A stretch of 64,000 bases of DNA from Streptomyces sp. CG 926 (GCF_003148825.1 NZ_QGGZ01000003.1:310001-374000), one strand, 5' to 3'. Counted from the stretch's first letter, positions 25,039 through 33,392 are shown. Program-made: numbers and translations. Notes: generated by a model from the sequence alone, not told the origin.

Positions 25039-26409
25039 TCAGGGCCGGATGTTCTGGTTCAGGTGGAACAGGTTTCCCGGGTCGTAGGCGCGCTTGACCG
25101 CGACCAGCCGGTCGTAGTTGCCCTTGTAGTTGGTCCGGATCCGATCCTGGTCGTCGTCGGCCATGAAGTTGATGTAGCCGCCCTCCTCCGAGTGCGCGGA
25201 GGTCGCGTCGTAGTAGTCGCGCACCCAGGCCGTGGCGCTCTCGTTGTCCGCGGGGTCGGGCCACATCCCGGCGATCACCGTGGCGAACGAGGCGTCCCGG
25301 TAGGCGAAGGCCGTCGCGTCCGGCGCGACACGGTGGCAGGCGCCGTTGATCGGATAGATGTGGACCGTCGAGTTCACGGCGGGCAGGCCCGGCGCGTGCC
25401 GCAGGTGCGCGTCGATCACGTCGTCGGTCAGCTCGGTCACGAAATTGGCCTTCCAGTAGTGCTGGAGGCCGGGCGGTACGAGCGCGTCGAAGGCGCTGTT
25501 GAGCGCCGGGTAGGGCATCGGGCCCACGTGCTCGGCGACCACCGGCGCGAAGTCGTGGAAGGCCTGGAGGGCGCGCTCGCCCTCGTCGAGCGGCCCGGTC
25601 CAGCACGCCACGATCAGCGCGAAGGTCTCACCGTGCCGGTCCTCCGGGATGAACGGGAGCGGCGGGGCTATCTGGAAGGCCGGGAACCCGCCGAGTTCCT
25701 CCGGCGCGTCGGCGATGAGGTCGGCGAAGGAACGCAGCACGGTGGGCGCGTCCGCGAGCTCGAAGAGCATCGGTCCGCCGTAGATGTCCTTGACGGGGCT
25801 CAGCCGGAACTCGAACGAGGTGACCGCGCCGAAGTTGCCGCCGCCGCCGCGCAGCGCCCAGAAGAGGTCGGCGTTCTCCTCCTCTCTCGCCACGACGAGC
25901 CGGCCGTCCGCGGTCACCACATCGGCCGAGATCAGGTTGTCGCAGCTCAGGCCCAGCCCGCGGGCCAGGTAGCCGATGCCGCCGCCGAGGGTGAGGCCGC
26001 CGACGCCCGTGGTGGAGATGATCCCGCCGGTCGCGGCCAGCCCGAAGGCGTACGTGGCGGCGTTGAAGTCGCCCCAGGTCGCCCCGCCCTCCGCGCGGGC
26101 CGTGCGCCCCGCGGCGTCGACGCGGACCCCGCGCATCCCGGACAGGTCGGCCACCACGCCGCCGTCGCAGGTGCCGAAGCCGGGCACGCTGTGCCCGCCG
26201 CCCCGCACCGCCAGATCGAGCCCGTTCTCGCGGGCGAAGTCGACCGTGGCCATGACGTCCCCCGCGTTGGCGCAGTGCACGACGGCCGCCGGCCTCCGGT
26301 CGATCATGGCGTTGTGGACCTTGCGCGCCTCGTCGTAGGACTCGTCGTCCGGGGTGACGACCGCGCCGCGTACCCGTTCTCGCAACTGGTCGATCGAGAG
26401 CTTGCCCAT
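25039..26409 (-). CDS. FAD-linked oxidase, berberine-bridge-enzyme type
   Basis: 456 residues from MGKLSIDQL at 26409 (GGAG 8 nt upstream); an ATG two codons earlier has a poorly spaced RBS. FAD_binding_4 domain: CANAGDVMATVDFARENGLDLAVRGGGHSVPGFGTCDGG carries the His that normally binds FAD covalently, and GLGLSCDNLISADVV has the Cys of bicovalent flavin attachment. The C-terminus YDPGNLFHLNQNIRP is the BBE motif. Such enzymes oxidise sugars, alcohols or natural products; substrate unknown. It sits 71 bp after an ABM-like gene on the same strand, probably in one operon. Confidence 0.92.
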   Translation of the reverse strand: MGKLSIDQLRERVRGAVVTPDDESYDEARKVHNAMIDRRPAAVVHCANAGDVMATVDFARENGLDLAVRGGGHSVPGFGTCDGGVVADLSGMRGVRVDAAGRTARAEGGATWGDFNAATYAFGLAATGGIISTTGVGGLTLGGGIGYLARGLGLSCDNLISADVVTADGRLVVAREEENADLFWALRGGGGNFGAVTSFEFRLSPVKDIYGGPMLFELADAPTVLRSFADLIADAPEELGGFPAFQIAPPLPFIPEDRHGETFALIVACWTGPLDEGERALQAFHDFAPVVAEHVGPMPYPALNSAFDALVPPGLQHYWKANFVTELTDDVIDAHLRHAPGLPAVNSTVHIYPINGACHRVAPDATAFAYRDASFATVIAGMWPDPADNESATAWVRDYYDATSAHSEEGGYINFMADDDQDRIRTNYKGNYDRLVAVKRAYDPGNLFHLNQNIRP

Positions 26410-26480
26410 GGCCATCGCTCCTCGTACATCACGTCGTTCCACGCTGCGTCGCTGCGCCGCTGCGTCGCGGCTGCGTCGCG

Positions 26481-26780
26481 CTACGGCTGCAGGTGGCTGA
26501 AGCCCACCTCGAAGCGTTCGACCGAGACGATTCGCTGGCCCTCCCGCTGCGCCGTCCGCTCGCGGATCCGGGCGGCCTCTTCCTCGCTGTCCAGCATCGT
26601 CCGTTCGTCGTCCCACAAGGTCAGCGTTTTGGCCACGCCCGTGGCCCGGTCGACGAGGTAGTAGACACCCCGGAACCCGGGAACGTCCTGGACCTGCCTG
26701 ACAATCGCCTCCGAATGCGCGCTCGCGTCTCCCTCCGCGGGCACCGGTGATCCCTGGTAGGTGCTCAGCCTCGCGAACAT
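26481..26780 (-). CDS. ABM-like dimeric ferredoxin-fold protein
   Basis: 99 residues. The pattern FARLSTYQGSP ... VPGFRGVYYLVDRATGVAKTLTLWDDERTMLDSEEEAARIRE resembles antibiotic biosynthesis monooxygenase-like stress-response barrels, cofactor-free small enzymes. It is upstream of the FAD-linked oxidase and is likely co-transcribed; a joint oxidative function is inferred. Confidence 0.8.
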   Translation of the reverse strand: MFARLSTYQGSPVPAEGDASAHSEAIVRQVQDVPGFRGVYYLVDRATGVAKTLTLWDDERTMLDSEEEAARIRERTAQREGQRIVSVERFEVGFSHLQP

Positions 26781-26953
26781 CTGCGGCAGTCCTTCCTCGC
26801 AGGGCCACCGGTCGGGGAACAGGCGGCTCCACGACCAGCGTGCTCCGGCGCGCCGGAGCCCGCATGCCGGAGCGGCGCGACAATGGTGAGGACGGACGCG
26901 TGCGCCGTTGCGCTGCCGTCGCTCCGGCCGTTGTCGAGAGGCGGGACGTCGAG

Positions 26954-27694
26954 GTGCCGTACATAGCAGTGACCGCCCTGAGTCATGTCGGGCTGGTGCG
27001 TGAGCACAACGAGGACAGCCTGGTCATCGGACCGTGGACCCTGTGCGGGACCGTGACCCAGAATCCGCAGACCCTGGTCTTCCCCTTCGGTCGGCCGCTC
27101 GTCGTCGCGGTCGCCGACGGCCTCGGCGGCCAACCGGCCGGCGAGGTCGCCAGCGAGCTCGTGGTGCGCCAGCTCTCCTCGCTCGGTCCCACGCTGGACG
27201 GCCCGGAAGCCGTCGGTGACGCGCTGAGCCTGTGCAATCGCGCCGTGTACTCGGCGACCGAGGGGCGGCCGGAGCTGGCCACCATGGGGACCACGGTCGC
27301 GGGCGCCCTCGTCCTTGCGGATTCGCTGCTGATGTTCAACGTCGGCGACAGCAAGGTCTTCCACGCGGGGCCGGACGGGCTGCGCCAGGTCAGCGTGGAC
27401 GACAGCCCGCCGCCACTGCCCGGGCACCGCACCACCTCGGCGGTCACCCAGGTCCTCGGCGGCAGCCGCGGGTACGACGAGATCACTCCCCACATCGAGG
27501 CCTTCCCGGTGTCGGAGGGCGACCGCTACCTGGTGTGCAGCGACGGGCTGACCGACCCGGTGCCGAACGAGGAGATCGAGGGGCTGCTGCGGGTGCACGA
27601 CGACGGCCGGGCCGCGTTCGAGCTGTGGCGGGCCGCCATCGACGCCGGCGGCCCCGACAACATCACGCTCGCCCTGCTGCGCATCGGCGCCTAG
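26954..27694 (+). CDS. PP2C-family protein serine/threonine phosphatase
   Basis: 246 residues from the GTG at 26954; a longer frame with ATG at 26864 exists, and the RBS is weak for both. All PP2C metal motifs are visible: LSHVGLVREHNEDS, VVAVADGLGGQPAGEVAS, TMGTTVAGALV, MFNVGDSKVF, YLVCSDGLTDPV and GGPDNITLALL. It is cytoplasmic and has no sensor domain. Such stand-alone PP2Cs dephosphorylate targets of Hanks-type kinases; none is adjacent, so its partner is unknown. Its TAG stop is formed at the edge of a MITE-like palindrome. Confidence 0.88.
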   Translation: MPYIAVTALSHVGLVREHNEDSLVIGPWTLCGTVTQNPQTLVFPFGRPLVVAVADGLGGQPAGEVASELVVRQLSSLGPTLDGPEAVGDALSLCNRAVYSATEGRPELATMGTTVAGALVLADSLLMFNVGDSKVFHAGPDGLRQVSVDDSPPPLPGHRTTSAVTQVLGGSRGYDEITPHIEAFPVSEGDRYLVCSDGLTDPVPNEEIEGLLRVHDDGRAAFELWRAAIDAGGPDNITLALLRIGA

Positions 27695-27855
27695 GCCGTC
27701 TCTTTCGGATCTTGTCGGCCGAGCCCGCGGCGTCCGGTGCCGTGCCCGGCAAGGCGGAGGGGCGCCCGCGTACTGGACGTACTCGGTCGCCCCGACAACG
27801 CGGCCGGGTGCGGTGCCGGGCGTCGCGGGCCCGGCAAGATCCGAAAGAGACGGCC
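27694..27855. mobile_element. MITE-like 162-bp palindromic element, TA-flanked
   Basis: The ends are perfect inverted repeats (about 22 bp within the element: GGCCGTCTCTTTCGGATCTT and complement; 25 bp if the flanking CCTAGG is counted at both ends), and complementarity continues imperfectly to the centre, so the whole unit can fold. TA flanks both ends within CTAG, the target and duplication typical of IS630/Tc1 elements. It encodes no transposase, so it would be a non-autonomous relic. It may also act as a terminator for the PP2C gene. Confidence 0.7.
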
Positions 27856-27877
27856 TAGGCCGTCGTCTTCCGGAGCG

Positions 27878-28243
27878 TCAGGGGGTCGTCATGCTCTTGG
27901 TGTAGGCCTCGCCCAGGTCCCGTACGTCCACCGAGGCGTGGACCTCCAGGCCGGTGGCCTTAGCCGTGTGCCGCTCCACCAGCTCCAGCACCGCACGGGT
28001 CAGGCGTGACTTGGTCTGCGCCGTGCGCCCGCGCGCGATGGCCAGCTCGACGTGGACGACCACCGCCCGGGCGTCGGTGCCCTCCCCGACGACGGACTCC
28101 TCCAGCCGGTGGAAGCGGGTCTTGCAGTTGCCGACCGCGGTGTCGAGGATCTCGACCTCCAGCGCGTGCAGTTCGAGCGCGAACGCCCGCCGGTCGAAGG
28201 CACCGGTCAGCGAATCCGAGTAGTCGACGACTGCGTGGGGCAC
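27878..28243 (-). CDS. 5-carboxymethyl-2-hydroxymuconate isomerase-like protein
   Basis: 121 residues from GTG. It starts MPHAVVDYSDSL, the typical start of CHMI/HpaF: after removal of Met the N-terminal Pro is the catalytic base of the tautomerase superfamily. The homoprotocatechuate pathway gene set is not nearby, so its physiological substrate is open. It stands alone between a MITE and a SRPBCC gene on the same strand. Confidence 0.85.
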   Translation of the reverse strand: MPHAVVDYSDSLTGAFDRRAFALELHALEVEILDTAVGNCKTRFHRLEESVVGEGTDARAVVVHVELAIARGRTAQTKSRLTRAVLELVERHTAKATGLEVHASVDVRDLGEAYTKSMTTP

Positions 28244-28357
28244 GGGGCCACTCCCTGCTCTACGGATTCGGGGCGAGGGGCCCCGGTCCCGCGCCGGTCG
28301 GCGGGTACCCGAGCGACGGTAACCGAGCCCGCCCCGCCAGGAGTGCTGTCCCGGCCA

Positions 28358-28846
28358 TCACCCGCCCGGCCCCTCCAACTGGTCGGTGAGTCGCCCCAGC
28401 GCCCTGGCGCCCAGCGGAGCCATCAGCGGGCGCAGCACCGGTTCGGCCAGCCGGATGCCCGGCAGGCGCAGGCCGCCGAAGAAGGCGAGCCGGGTGCGCT
28501 CCCCCTCCGCCACGGCCGCCATGCCACCGACCACGAACCGGCTCTGCATCAGGCACCAGCCCGGCCGCAGCACGACGTCGAACCGCGCCCGCATGCCCAG
28601 CGGGCTGCGGGCCCTGGCTTCCAGGCGATCCCCGGCGGCTGCCGTCACGGTGAAGGAGCGGATGTCGCCGATCATGAGGGGCATCTGGTGCTCCAGGTCG
28701 CGGGCGAGCCCCCAGACCCGGTCGAAGGGGGCGTCGACCAGATGCTCCGCGAAGCTGGTGCCGGGGGTGCTGCGGGCGATCACCCGCAGCCTGCGTACGG
28801 CGTCGAGTTCGGCGACGACCGGCCAGGAGTCGTTCAACGTCCCCAC
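28358..28846 (-). CDS. SRPBCC-fold protein
   Basis: 162 residues from GTG. The START/SRPBCC pattern TSFAEHLVDAPFDRVWGLARDLEHQMPLMIGDIRSFTV ... ARFDVVLRPGWCLMQSR suggests a hydrophobic ligand cavity. Its start overlaps the sigma factor gene by 13 bp, so translation is coupled; this implies it is expressed together with, and perhaps modulates, the sigma factor. No enzymatic motif is evident. Confidence 0.85.
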   Translation of the reverse strand: MGTLNDSWPVVAELDAVRRLRVIARSTPGTSFAEHLVDAPFDRVWGLARDLEHQMPLMIGDIRSFTVTAAAGDRLEARARSPLGMRARFDVVLRPGWCLMQSRFVVGGMAAVAEGERTRLAFFGGLRLPGIRLAEPVLRPLMAPLGARALGRLTDQLEGPGG

Positions 28847-29388
28847 GCCTTCCGGAAGTTGCGGCGGGCCCGGAAGAGTCGGGTCCGCACGGTGGGTTCG
28901 GGCACCCCGAGGAGGGCGCTGACGGAGTGCTCGTCCAGCCCTTCGAGATCGCGCAGGACCAGGACGGCCCGGTGTGCCGGGGAGAGCCGCTCCAACACGT
29001 CGCGCACATCGGCGGCGAGCTGCGGATCGTCGCGCGCCGGCACGTCGTCGAGCGGGTCCGGTACGGACCGGGCCGCCGTACGGGCGACCCGTACGGCCTC
29101 CCGTACGGCGATGACCCGCGCCCAGCCGAACAGGGCGGCCGGTTCACGGAGTCGGCCGATGCTCCGGAAGATCACGATCAGCGCCTCCTGGGTGGCGTCC
29201 GGACCGTCCTGCAGGGCGATCGGGCCGCACAGCCGCCCGACGTACGGGGTCAGCAGGTCCAGCAGCTCCTGGACGGCCAGGCCGTCGCCGCGCTGGGCCG
29301 CCCGGACGAGCGGGGCCAGGTCGGCCCGCCCCTCCGTACGCGCGACGCCCTCCGCGCCCCCCACGCCCTCCACGCCCGTCGCACTCAT
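28834..29388 (-). CDS. ECF-type RNA polymerase sigma factor
   Basis: 184 residues from the ATG at 29388 (GGAGGAGG upstream). Region 2: LLTPYVGRLCGPIALQDGPDATQEALIVIFRSIGRLREPAALFGWARVIA. Region 4: LSPAHRAVLVLRDLEGLDEHSVSALLGVPEPTVRTRLFRARRNFR. No anti-sigma gene with a zinc motif is adjacent; instead an SRPBCC gene overlaps its end. Its promoter target cannot be predicted reliably. Confidence 0.93.
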   Translation of the reverse strand: MSATGVEGVGGAEGVARTEGRADLAPLVRAAQRGDGLAVQELLDLLTPYVGRLCGPIALQDGPDATQEALIVIFRSIGRLREPAALFGWARVIAVREAVRVARTAARSVPDPLDDVPARDDPQLAADVRDVLERLSPAHRAVLVLRDLEGLDEHSVSALLGVPEPTVRTRLFRARRNFRKAWGR

Positions 29389-29629
29389 CGGGCCTCCTCC
29401 TTCTTGACGGGCTCTCAGGGAGGAGGAGGGCGCGGACCGCCCGAACATTCCCGTGACGTGCGCCACACCCGGGCGGGAGCCGTTCCCCCCGAAACGCCGG
29501 GGAGAAAAACACTCCGTCGCTCATATGATTTTCTGCTTCGAATTTCCGCTCCGCAGGCATGGAATCAGAAGCGTGGGCGCGCCGAAATTTCCCGGGCTGT
29601 CGACACCCGCTGTGCTACGGTGACGTTCG

Positions 29630-29658
29630 TTGCAGTTGTGGTTCCCAAAAACTTACAA
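29630..29658 (+). promoter_or_regulatory. Candidate promoter of the cold-shock gene
   Basis: TTGCAG at 29630-29635 and TTACAA at 29653-29658 with a 17-nt spacer match a vegetative-type promoter, giving a 5' leader of about 135 nt. The whole divergent gap 29389-29801 is distinctly AT-rich for this genome. Confidence 0.4.
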
Positions 29659-29690
29659 GTGCTCTCACCGGATTTTCGGTGGGCGCACTT
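29657..29690 (+). other. Hairpin in the cold-shock gene leader
   Basis: 14-bp arms (12 of 14 paired) around GATTTT, followed by a T-rich tract (TTTTCATTT). It could be an attenuator or temperature-responsive leader element; cold-shock genes often have regulatory 5' leaders. Confidence 0.45.
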
Positions 29691-29801
29691 TTCATTTCCG
29701 GTGCATGCAGTGAAATCTACTCGTTCCGGTCGGGGCAATCATCACGGCGACACCGGTCCCGCACAGTGCGGATCCGGGCACTGCCCCAAAGGAGAATTCA
29801 T

Positions 29802-30005
29802 ATGGCATCTGGCACCGTGAAGTGGTTCAACGCGGAAAAGGGCTTCGGCTTCATCGAGCAGGAGGGTGGCGGCGCCGACGTCTTCGCCCACTACTCGAAC
29901 ATCGCCTCTTCCGGCTTCCGTGAGCTTCAGGAAGGCCAGAAGGTTACCTTCGACGTCACGCAGGGCCAGAAGGGCCCGCAGGCCGAGAACATCGTTCCCG
30001 CCTGA
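29802..30005 (+). CDS. Cold-shock protein (CspA family)
   Basis: 67 residues, RBS AAAGGAG. RNP1-like KGFGFIEQ and RNP2-like VFAHYSNI motifs, plus the N-terminus [18 protein letters not shown], identify a single-domain RNA chaperone. It is preceded by a long AT-rich leader and followed by a strong terminator, so it is monocistronic. Confidence 0.97.
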   Translation: MASGTVKWFNAEKGFGFIEQEGGGADVFAHYSNIASSGFRELQEGQKVTFDVTQGQKGPQAENIVPA

Positions 30006-30060
30006 CGCTCCTCGCCTGACGTCCGAGGTCCACGCCGACGCCCGCGTCGGCGCGCAGACG

Positions 30061-30098
30061 CGGCCGAGGCCCGCACCCTGGGGTGCGGGCCTCGGCCG
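30061..30098 (+). terminator. 18-bp hairpin terminator after the cold-shock gene
   Basis: CGGCCGAGGCCCGCACCC at 30061-30078 is exactly complementary to 30081-30098. Confidence 0.88.
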
Positions 30099-30167
30099 TC
30101 CGCATGTCCCGGAGCGCGCCGAACAGGCCACTCCCCGGAAGCACGGCCGATGCGCGAGCGCGCTTGC

Positions 30168-30173
30168 TAGAGT
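30168..30173 (+). promoter_or_regulatory. -10 element TAGAGT, probable leaderless start
   Basis: TAGAGT ends 8 nt before the ATG at 30182, so transcription would begin at or next to the start codon. There is no RBS upstream of that ATG, which agrees with a leaderless mRNA. The -35 element is weak. Confidence 0.4.
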
Positions 30174-30181
30174 CCGTGCCC

Positions 30182-30553
30182 ATGTCGATCCCTGACGACC
30201 TGCTCCTCGATCTCGCCACCATGGTCGAGTCGGAGCAGACCAATCAGATGTCCCTGACCGTCGTGGTCCACGGCGCCGTCATCACAGGCCGCCTCGCCCC
30301 CGAGAGCGTGTGGCGTCAGCGGGTGGCCGAGGTCCTACGGGACTCCGACCAGCTGGCCCCGTTCGCCGAGATCTTCAGCTCTCCCGGACGCGGCGACAGA
30401 CAGCAGGCCGAAGCACCCTCACACCTTCATTTCCACGTGGCACGCATCCTCCAGGGCACCCTGGGTATCCCCGAGACCGGCGGAATGTACCGGATCGCGG
30501 TCAAGGACGTCAGCGCCTGGACCGTCGGGGACTTCAGCTACTCCGACAAATAA
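30182..30553 (+). CDS. GvpU-like gas vesicle accessory protein
   Basis: 123 residues. The N-terminal half (LLDLATMVESEQTNQMSLTVVVHGAVITGRLAPESVWRQRV) matches my memory of GvpU proteins, with the beta strand pair V-V-V-H-G-A-V-I-T-G. GvpU influences gas vesicle clustering in Bacillus. No gvpA or other gvp gene lies in the window, so the protein may have another role here. Family assignment is by pattern. The start fits a leaderless mRNA. Confidence 0.65.
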   Translation: MSIPDDLLLDLATMVESEQTNQMSLTVVVHGAVITGRLAPESVWRQRVAEVLRDSDQLAPFAEIFSSPGRGDRQQAEAPSHLHFHVARILQGTLGIPETGGMYRIAVKDVSAWTVGDFSYSDK

Positions 30554-30671
30554 CCCACCGGCCCCACACGACGGCGGACGGCCGCCCGCACATTCACCCG
30601 CGGGCGCCGTCCAAGACGATCCGGTTCCGACGATCCGGTCCCGGACAACACCGTGGCAATACCGCCGGACC

Positions 30672-31772
30672 TCACCGCACAATGTCGCCGCGGCCGAGTT
30701 CTTCCAGGAAGCGCCGCTGATCGGCCAGCAGGCCGGGCGGGAAGAGGGAGCGCGGGGCGAACACCGCCGTCAGGGTCAGCCGCCAGAAGGAGCGCTCGAC
30801 CTCGGTGCGCAGCAGGGCGTGGGTCGCTCCGGGATAGCGGCGGACCGTGAGGGTGCCGGGCGCGAGGATGCTCCGGTGGAGCGCCTCGGTCTCGGCGCCG
30901 TCCACGTTCAGGTCGTCGGCGCCGGAGATCAGCAGCACCGGGACGGGCGGCATCGCCCGCAGGTCCGCGGTCACGTCCGCGGTGTGGTTGCGCATGATGA
31001 ACGTCCAGCGCTCCGCCGTGAGTTCCCGATCGGCGCCCGGACTCGCCCGGTACTCCTCGTACGTCGCCCCGCGCCGCAGCAGCGCCAAGGTGGCCTCCCG
31101 GGTGCGCAGGGCGGCCGCCGTCCGCTCGGCGTCGGCCCCGGCCGCGCGCAGTTCGGCGCGCAGGTTGTACTCCCCCTGGCGCTCCCAGTTCACGGCGGTG
31201 CCGACCGCGATGACGAAGCGCACCCCGGGGGCGGGGGCCCGCGCCACCACCTTGGGCATGACCCAACCGGCCTGACTGGCGCCCCACAGGCCGATGCGGG
31301 CGGGGTCGATCTCGGGTCGGGTACGGGCCGCCCAGGTGAGGGCGTCGACGTTCTCGCGGGCCCGGTCGTCCATGGTCTGGCCGAGCCAGTCGGCGGGTTT
31401 GTCGAGGGAGAGCGAGGCGTATCCGGCCCGGGCGAAAGCCTCCCAGTAGGGGCGGTAGAAGCCGTCGTGGGTGGCGTCGACCTCGCCGTCGCCGTGCACG
31501 AGGACGACGAGCGGGAAGGGGCCGGGGCCCCGGCCGGTGGGGGTGGCGAGAACGCCGGGGAGATCGTGACCGGCGGCGGGTACGGTGACGCGCTCCTCGT
31601 GGAGGCCGTAGTCGTGCTGCCACAGGACGACTCCGGTGAGCAGGAGGGCGGCGGCGAGGGCCAGGAGGAAGGCGGTCAGGAGGGCCCGGCGGAGTCTGCG
31701 GGGCCGACGCATACGGGGCCTACGAGGCGGGCGGGTCGGGCGGGTTGGGCGGGGTGCAGGGCTCTCGGTCAT
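30672..31772 (-). CDS. Membrane-anchored alpha/beta hydrolase
   Basis: 366 residues from the ATG at 31772 (GGAG 6 nt upstream); a GTG ten codons upstream is also in frame. A basic N-terminus and one membrane helix (about residues 31-52) place the enzyme outside the membrane. The catalytic triad appears as Ser in GLWGASQAGW, Asp in SGADDLNVD and His in GATHALL; the oxyanion motif is VHGDGE. Substrate unknown. It is divergent from a GNAT gene. Confidence 0.88.
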   Translation of the reverse strand: MTESPAPRPTRPTRPPRRPRMRRPRRLRRALLTAFLLALAAALLLTGVVLWQHDYGLHEERVTVPAAGHDLPGVLATPTGRGPGPFPLVVLVHGDGEVDATHDGFYRPYWEAFARAGYASLSLDKPADWLGQTMDDRARENVDALTWAARTRPEIDPARIGLWGASQAGWVMPKVVARAPAPGVRFVIAVGTAVNWERQGEYNLRAELRAAGADAERTAAALRTREATLALLRRGATYEEYRASPGADRELTAERWTFIMRNHTADVTADLRAMPPVPVLLISGADDLNVDGAETEALHRSILAPGTLTVRRYPGATHALLRTEVERSFWRLTLTAVFAPRSLFPPGLLADQRRFLEELGRGDIVR

Positions 31773-31796
31773 CTGCGGCTCCGGGTTCCTCGGCTC

Positions 31797-31883
31797 GTTC
31801 ACTCGTCCACCCGTTCATTCGTTCATTTATTCGCTCATCTCAGAAACGATCGTATCGCCGATGAACGTATTAGGCTTGTGCGT
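31797..31883. promoter_or_regulatory. Divergent region: TTCAnTCG repeats, ACGATCGT palindrome, -10
   Basis: The segment holds repeated TTCATTCG-like units (31797-31840), an 8-bp palindrome ACGATCGT near 31847 and TAGGCT at 31871-31876, 7 nt before the ATG of the GNAT gene. The latter suggests a leaderless GNAT mRNA; the palindrome may bind the co-transcribed PaaX-like regulator. Confidence 0.4.
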
Positions 31884-32510
31884 ATGACGACGGAGAGCGT
31901 GGAGGTACGGCGCGGACTGCCCGAAGGGGCCGCCGCGCGCGTCGCCGAGCTGTACTGGGAGGCCTTCGGGGGAAAGCTGGGCCTCGCGCTCGGCCCCCCG
32001 GAGGCGGGCCGCCGGTTCATCGCCGGGCACCTGCACGCGGACCGCGCGGTCACCGCACTGTCCGGCGGCGAGGACCGCGAGGGCGGCTCGGACGGCCGGG
32101 TGGTCGGCGTGGCGGGCTACCAGCTGGCCGGGCGCGGCCTGATCGGCGGCGACGCGGCCGCGGTCAGGGCCGCGTACGGGCCCGTCCGGGGCCTGTACCG
32201 GGTGTTCCTGCTGGCCCTGCTGGAGCGCACCCCGGCCCGCGGCGAGCTGGTCATGGACGGCATCGCCGTGGACCCCGCCGAGCGGAGCCGGGGCATCGGC
32301 GGGCTGCTGCTGCGGGAGGTCGAGGCGATCGCCGTCGAGCAGCGGTGCCGGCGGATCCGGCTGGACGTGGTCGCGGAGAACCCGCGGGCCCGGGAGCTGT
32401 ACGAGCGGCACGGGTTCCGGGCGGTCCAGGTGCGGCGCACGCCCTGGCTTCGGGACCTGCTGGGATTCGGGGGCGTGACGACGATGCACAAGGAGGTGGC
32501 CGCGCGATGA
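31884..32510 (+). CDS. GNAT-family N-acetyltransferase
   Basis: 208 residues. The acetyl-CoA motif A is MDGIAVDPAERSRGIGGLLLREVEAIA (R-x-x-G-I/G-x loop) and motif B is RLDVVAENPRARELYERHGFRAV. Substrate unknown. The gene has no RBS and its TAGGCT -10 fits a leaderless transcript. Its stop overlaps the start of a PaaX-like regulator (ATGA), so they form one unit. Confidence 0.92.
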   Translation: MTTESVEVRRGLPEGAAARVAELYWEAFGGKLGLALGPPEAGRRFIAGHLHADRAVTALSGGEDREGGSDGRVVGVAGYQLAGRGLIGGDAAAVRAAYGPVRGLYRVFLLALLERTPARGELVMDGIAVDPAERSRGIGGLLLREVEAIAVEQRCRRIRLDVVAENPRARELYERHGFRAVQVRRTPWLRDLLGFGGVTTMHKEVAAR

Positions 32511-33334
32511 GCGTGATCCCCACGCGGATGGTGGTGCACGCGCTGGTCCGGGAGGACGGGACGGTCGCGGGCGACGAGCTGTACGAGGTCGCCGCGCTGC
32601 TCGGGATGACCGACCAGCAGGTCCGGCTGTGCGTGAAGCGACTGGTGACCGAAGGCCGGTTCACGGTGGAGGGGCGCGGCCGGCGGGCCGTGCTGCGCCT
32701 GGCGGGCGCGGCGCCGGGGGGTGGGCCGGCGCTCGTACCGGAGGTGGAGTTCGTCCGGCACTCCTACCGGCAGGACCGGGGGCTGGAGCCGTGGGACGGG
32801 CTCTGGCACGCCTTCGCCTTCGCCGTACCGGAATCCGCTCGGGCCGCGCGGGACTCGCTGCGGGACGCGCTGACCGGGCTGGGGGCGGCGCCGGTCCAGG
32901 GCGGGCTGTACGTCACGCCGAACGCGATCGGCCCCTACGTGCAGGCGCACGCGGCGGATCTGGGCCTCTCGGAGGCACTGACCTGCCTGGCCACCCGGGA
33001 CCTCACGGTGGGCGGCAGCTGCGACCCGCGGGCCCTGGCACAACGGCTCTGGCCGCTGCCGGAGATCGCGGAGCGGTACGGGGAGCTCCGCGCGCTCGCG
33101 GAGCGGCCCGTCGAGCCCGGACCGGCCGCCGGACTGGCACACGCCGTGGCCCTGGCCGCGGCCTTCTCGGCCGCGATGCTCCCCGATCCGCTGCTGCCGC
33201 CGGAGCTGCTGCCGCAGCCCTGGCCGGGCACCACGGCCCGGGCGGCGGCGTCGCAGGCCTGGGCCCGGCTGGAGGCCGCCGCACCGACCCCGGGACCCCG
33301 GCTGTTCCGGCTGTACGGCGAGGCCGTGGCCTGA
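32507..33334 (+). CDS. PaaX-like transcriptional regulator
   Basis: 275 residues. N-terminal winged helix (GDELYEVAALLGMTDQQVRLCVKRLVTEGRFTVEGRGRRAVLRL), central PaaX-like domain (WDGLWHAFAFAVPESARAARDSLRDALTGLGAAPVQGGLYV) and a helical C-terminal domain (about 190-275). PaaX proteins repress catabolic genes in response to CoA esters. Coupling to a GNAT acetyltransferase suggests an acyl-CoA-linked circuit; this is inference. Confidence 0.9.
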   Translation: MSVIPTRMVVHALVREDGTVAGDELYEVAALLGMTDQQVRLCVKRLVTEGRFTVEGRGRRAVLRLAGAAPGGGPALVPEVEFVRHSYRQDRGLEPWDGLWHAFAFAVPESARAARDSLRDALTGLGAAPVQGGLYVTPNAIGPYVQAHAADLGLSEALTCLATRDLTVGGSCDPRALAQRLWPLPEIAERYGELRALAERPVEPGPAAGLAHAVALAAAFSAAMLPDPLLPPELLPQPWPGTTARAAASQAWARLEAAAPTPGPRLFRLYGEAVA

Positions 33335-33392
33335 CCCGGCCCGGCCTGCCTCGGCACCGTGCCGTCCGGCCGACCCCCGCCCCGTCCACATC

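Noticed and set aside
26449..26483. GCTGCGTCG-like repeats between the BBE oxidase and ABM-like genes
   Set aside because: Short imperfect GC-rich repeat with no symmetry; likely chance low complexity.
30437..30452. CCACGTGG near 30440 as another parS
   Set aside because: Only the central CACGTG fits; flanking bases differ at several positions from the parS consensus.
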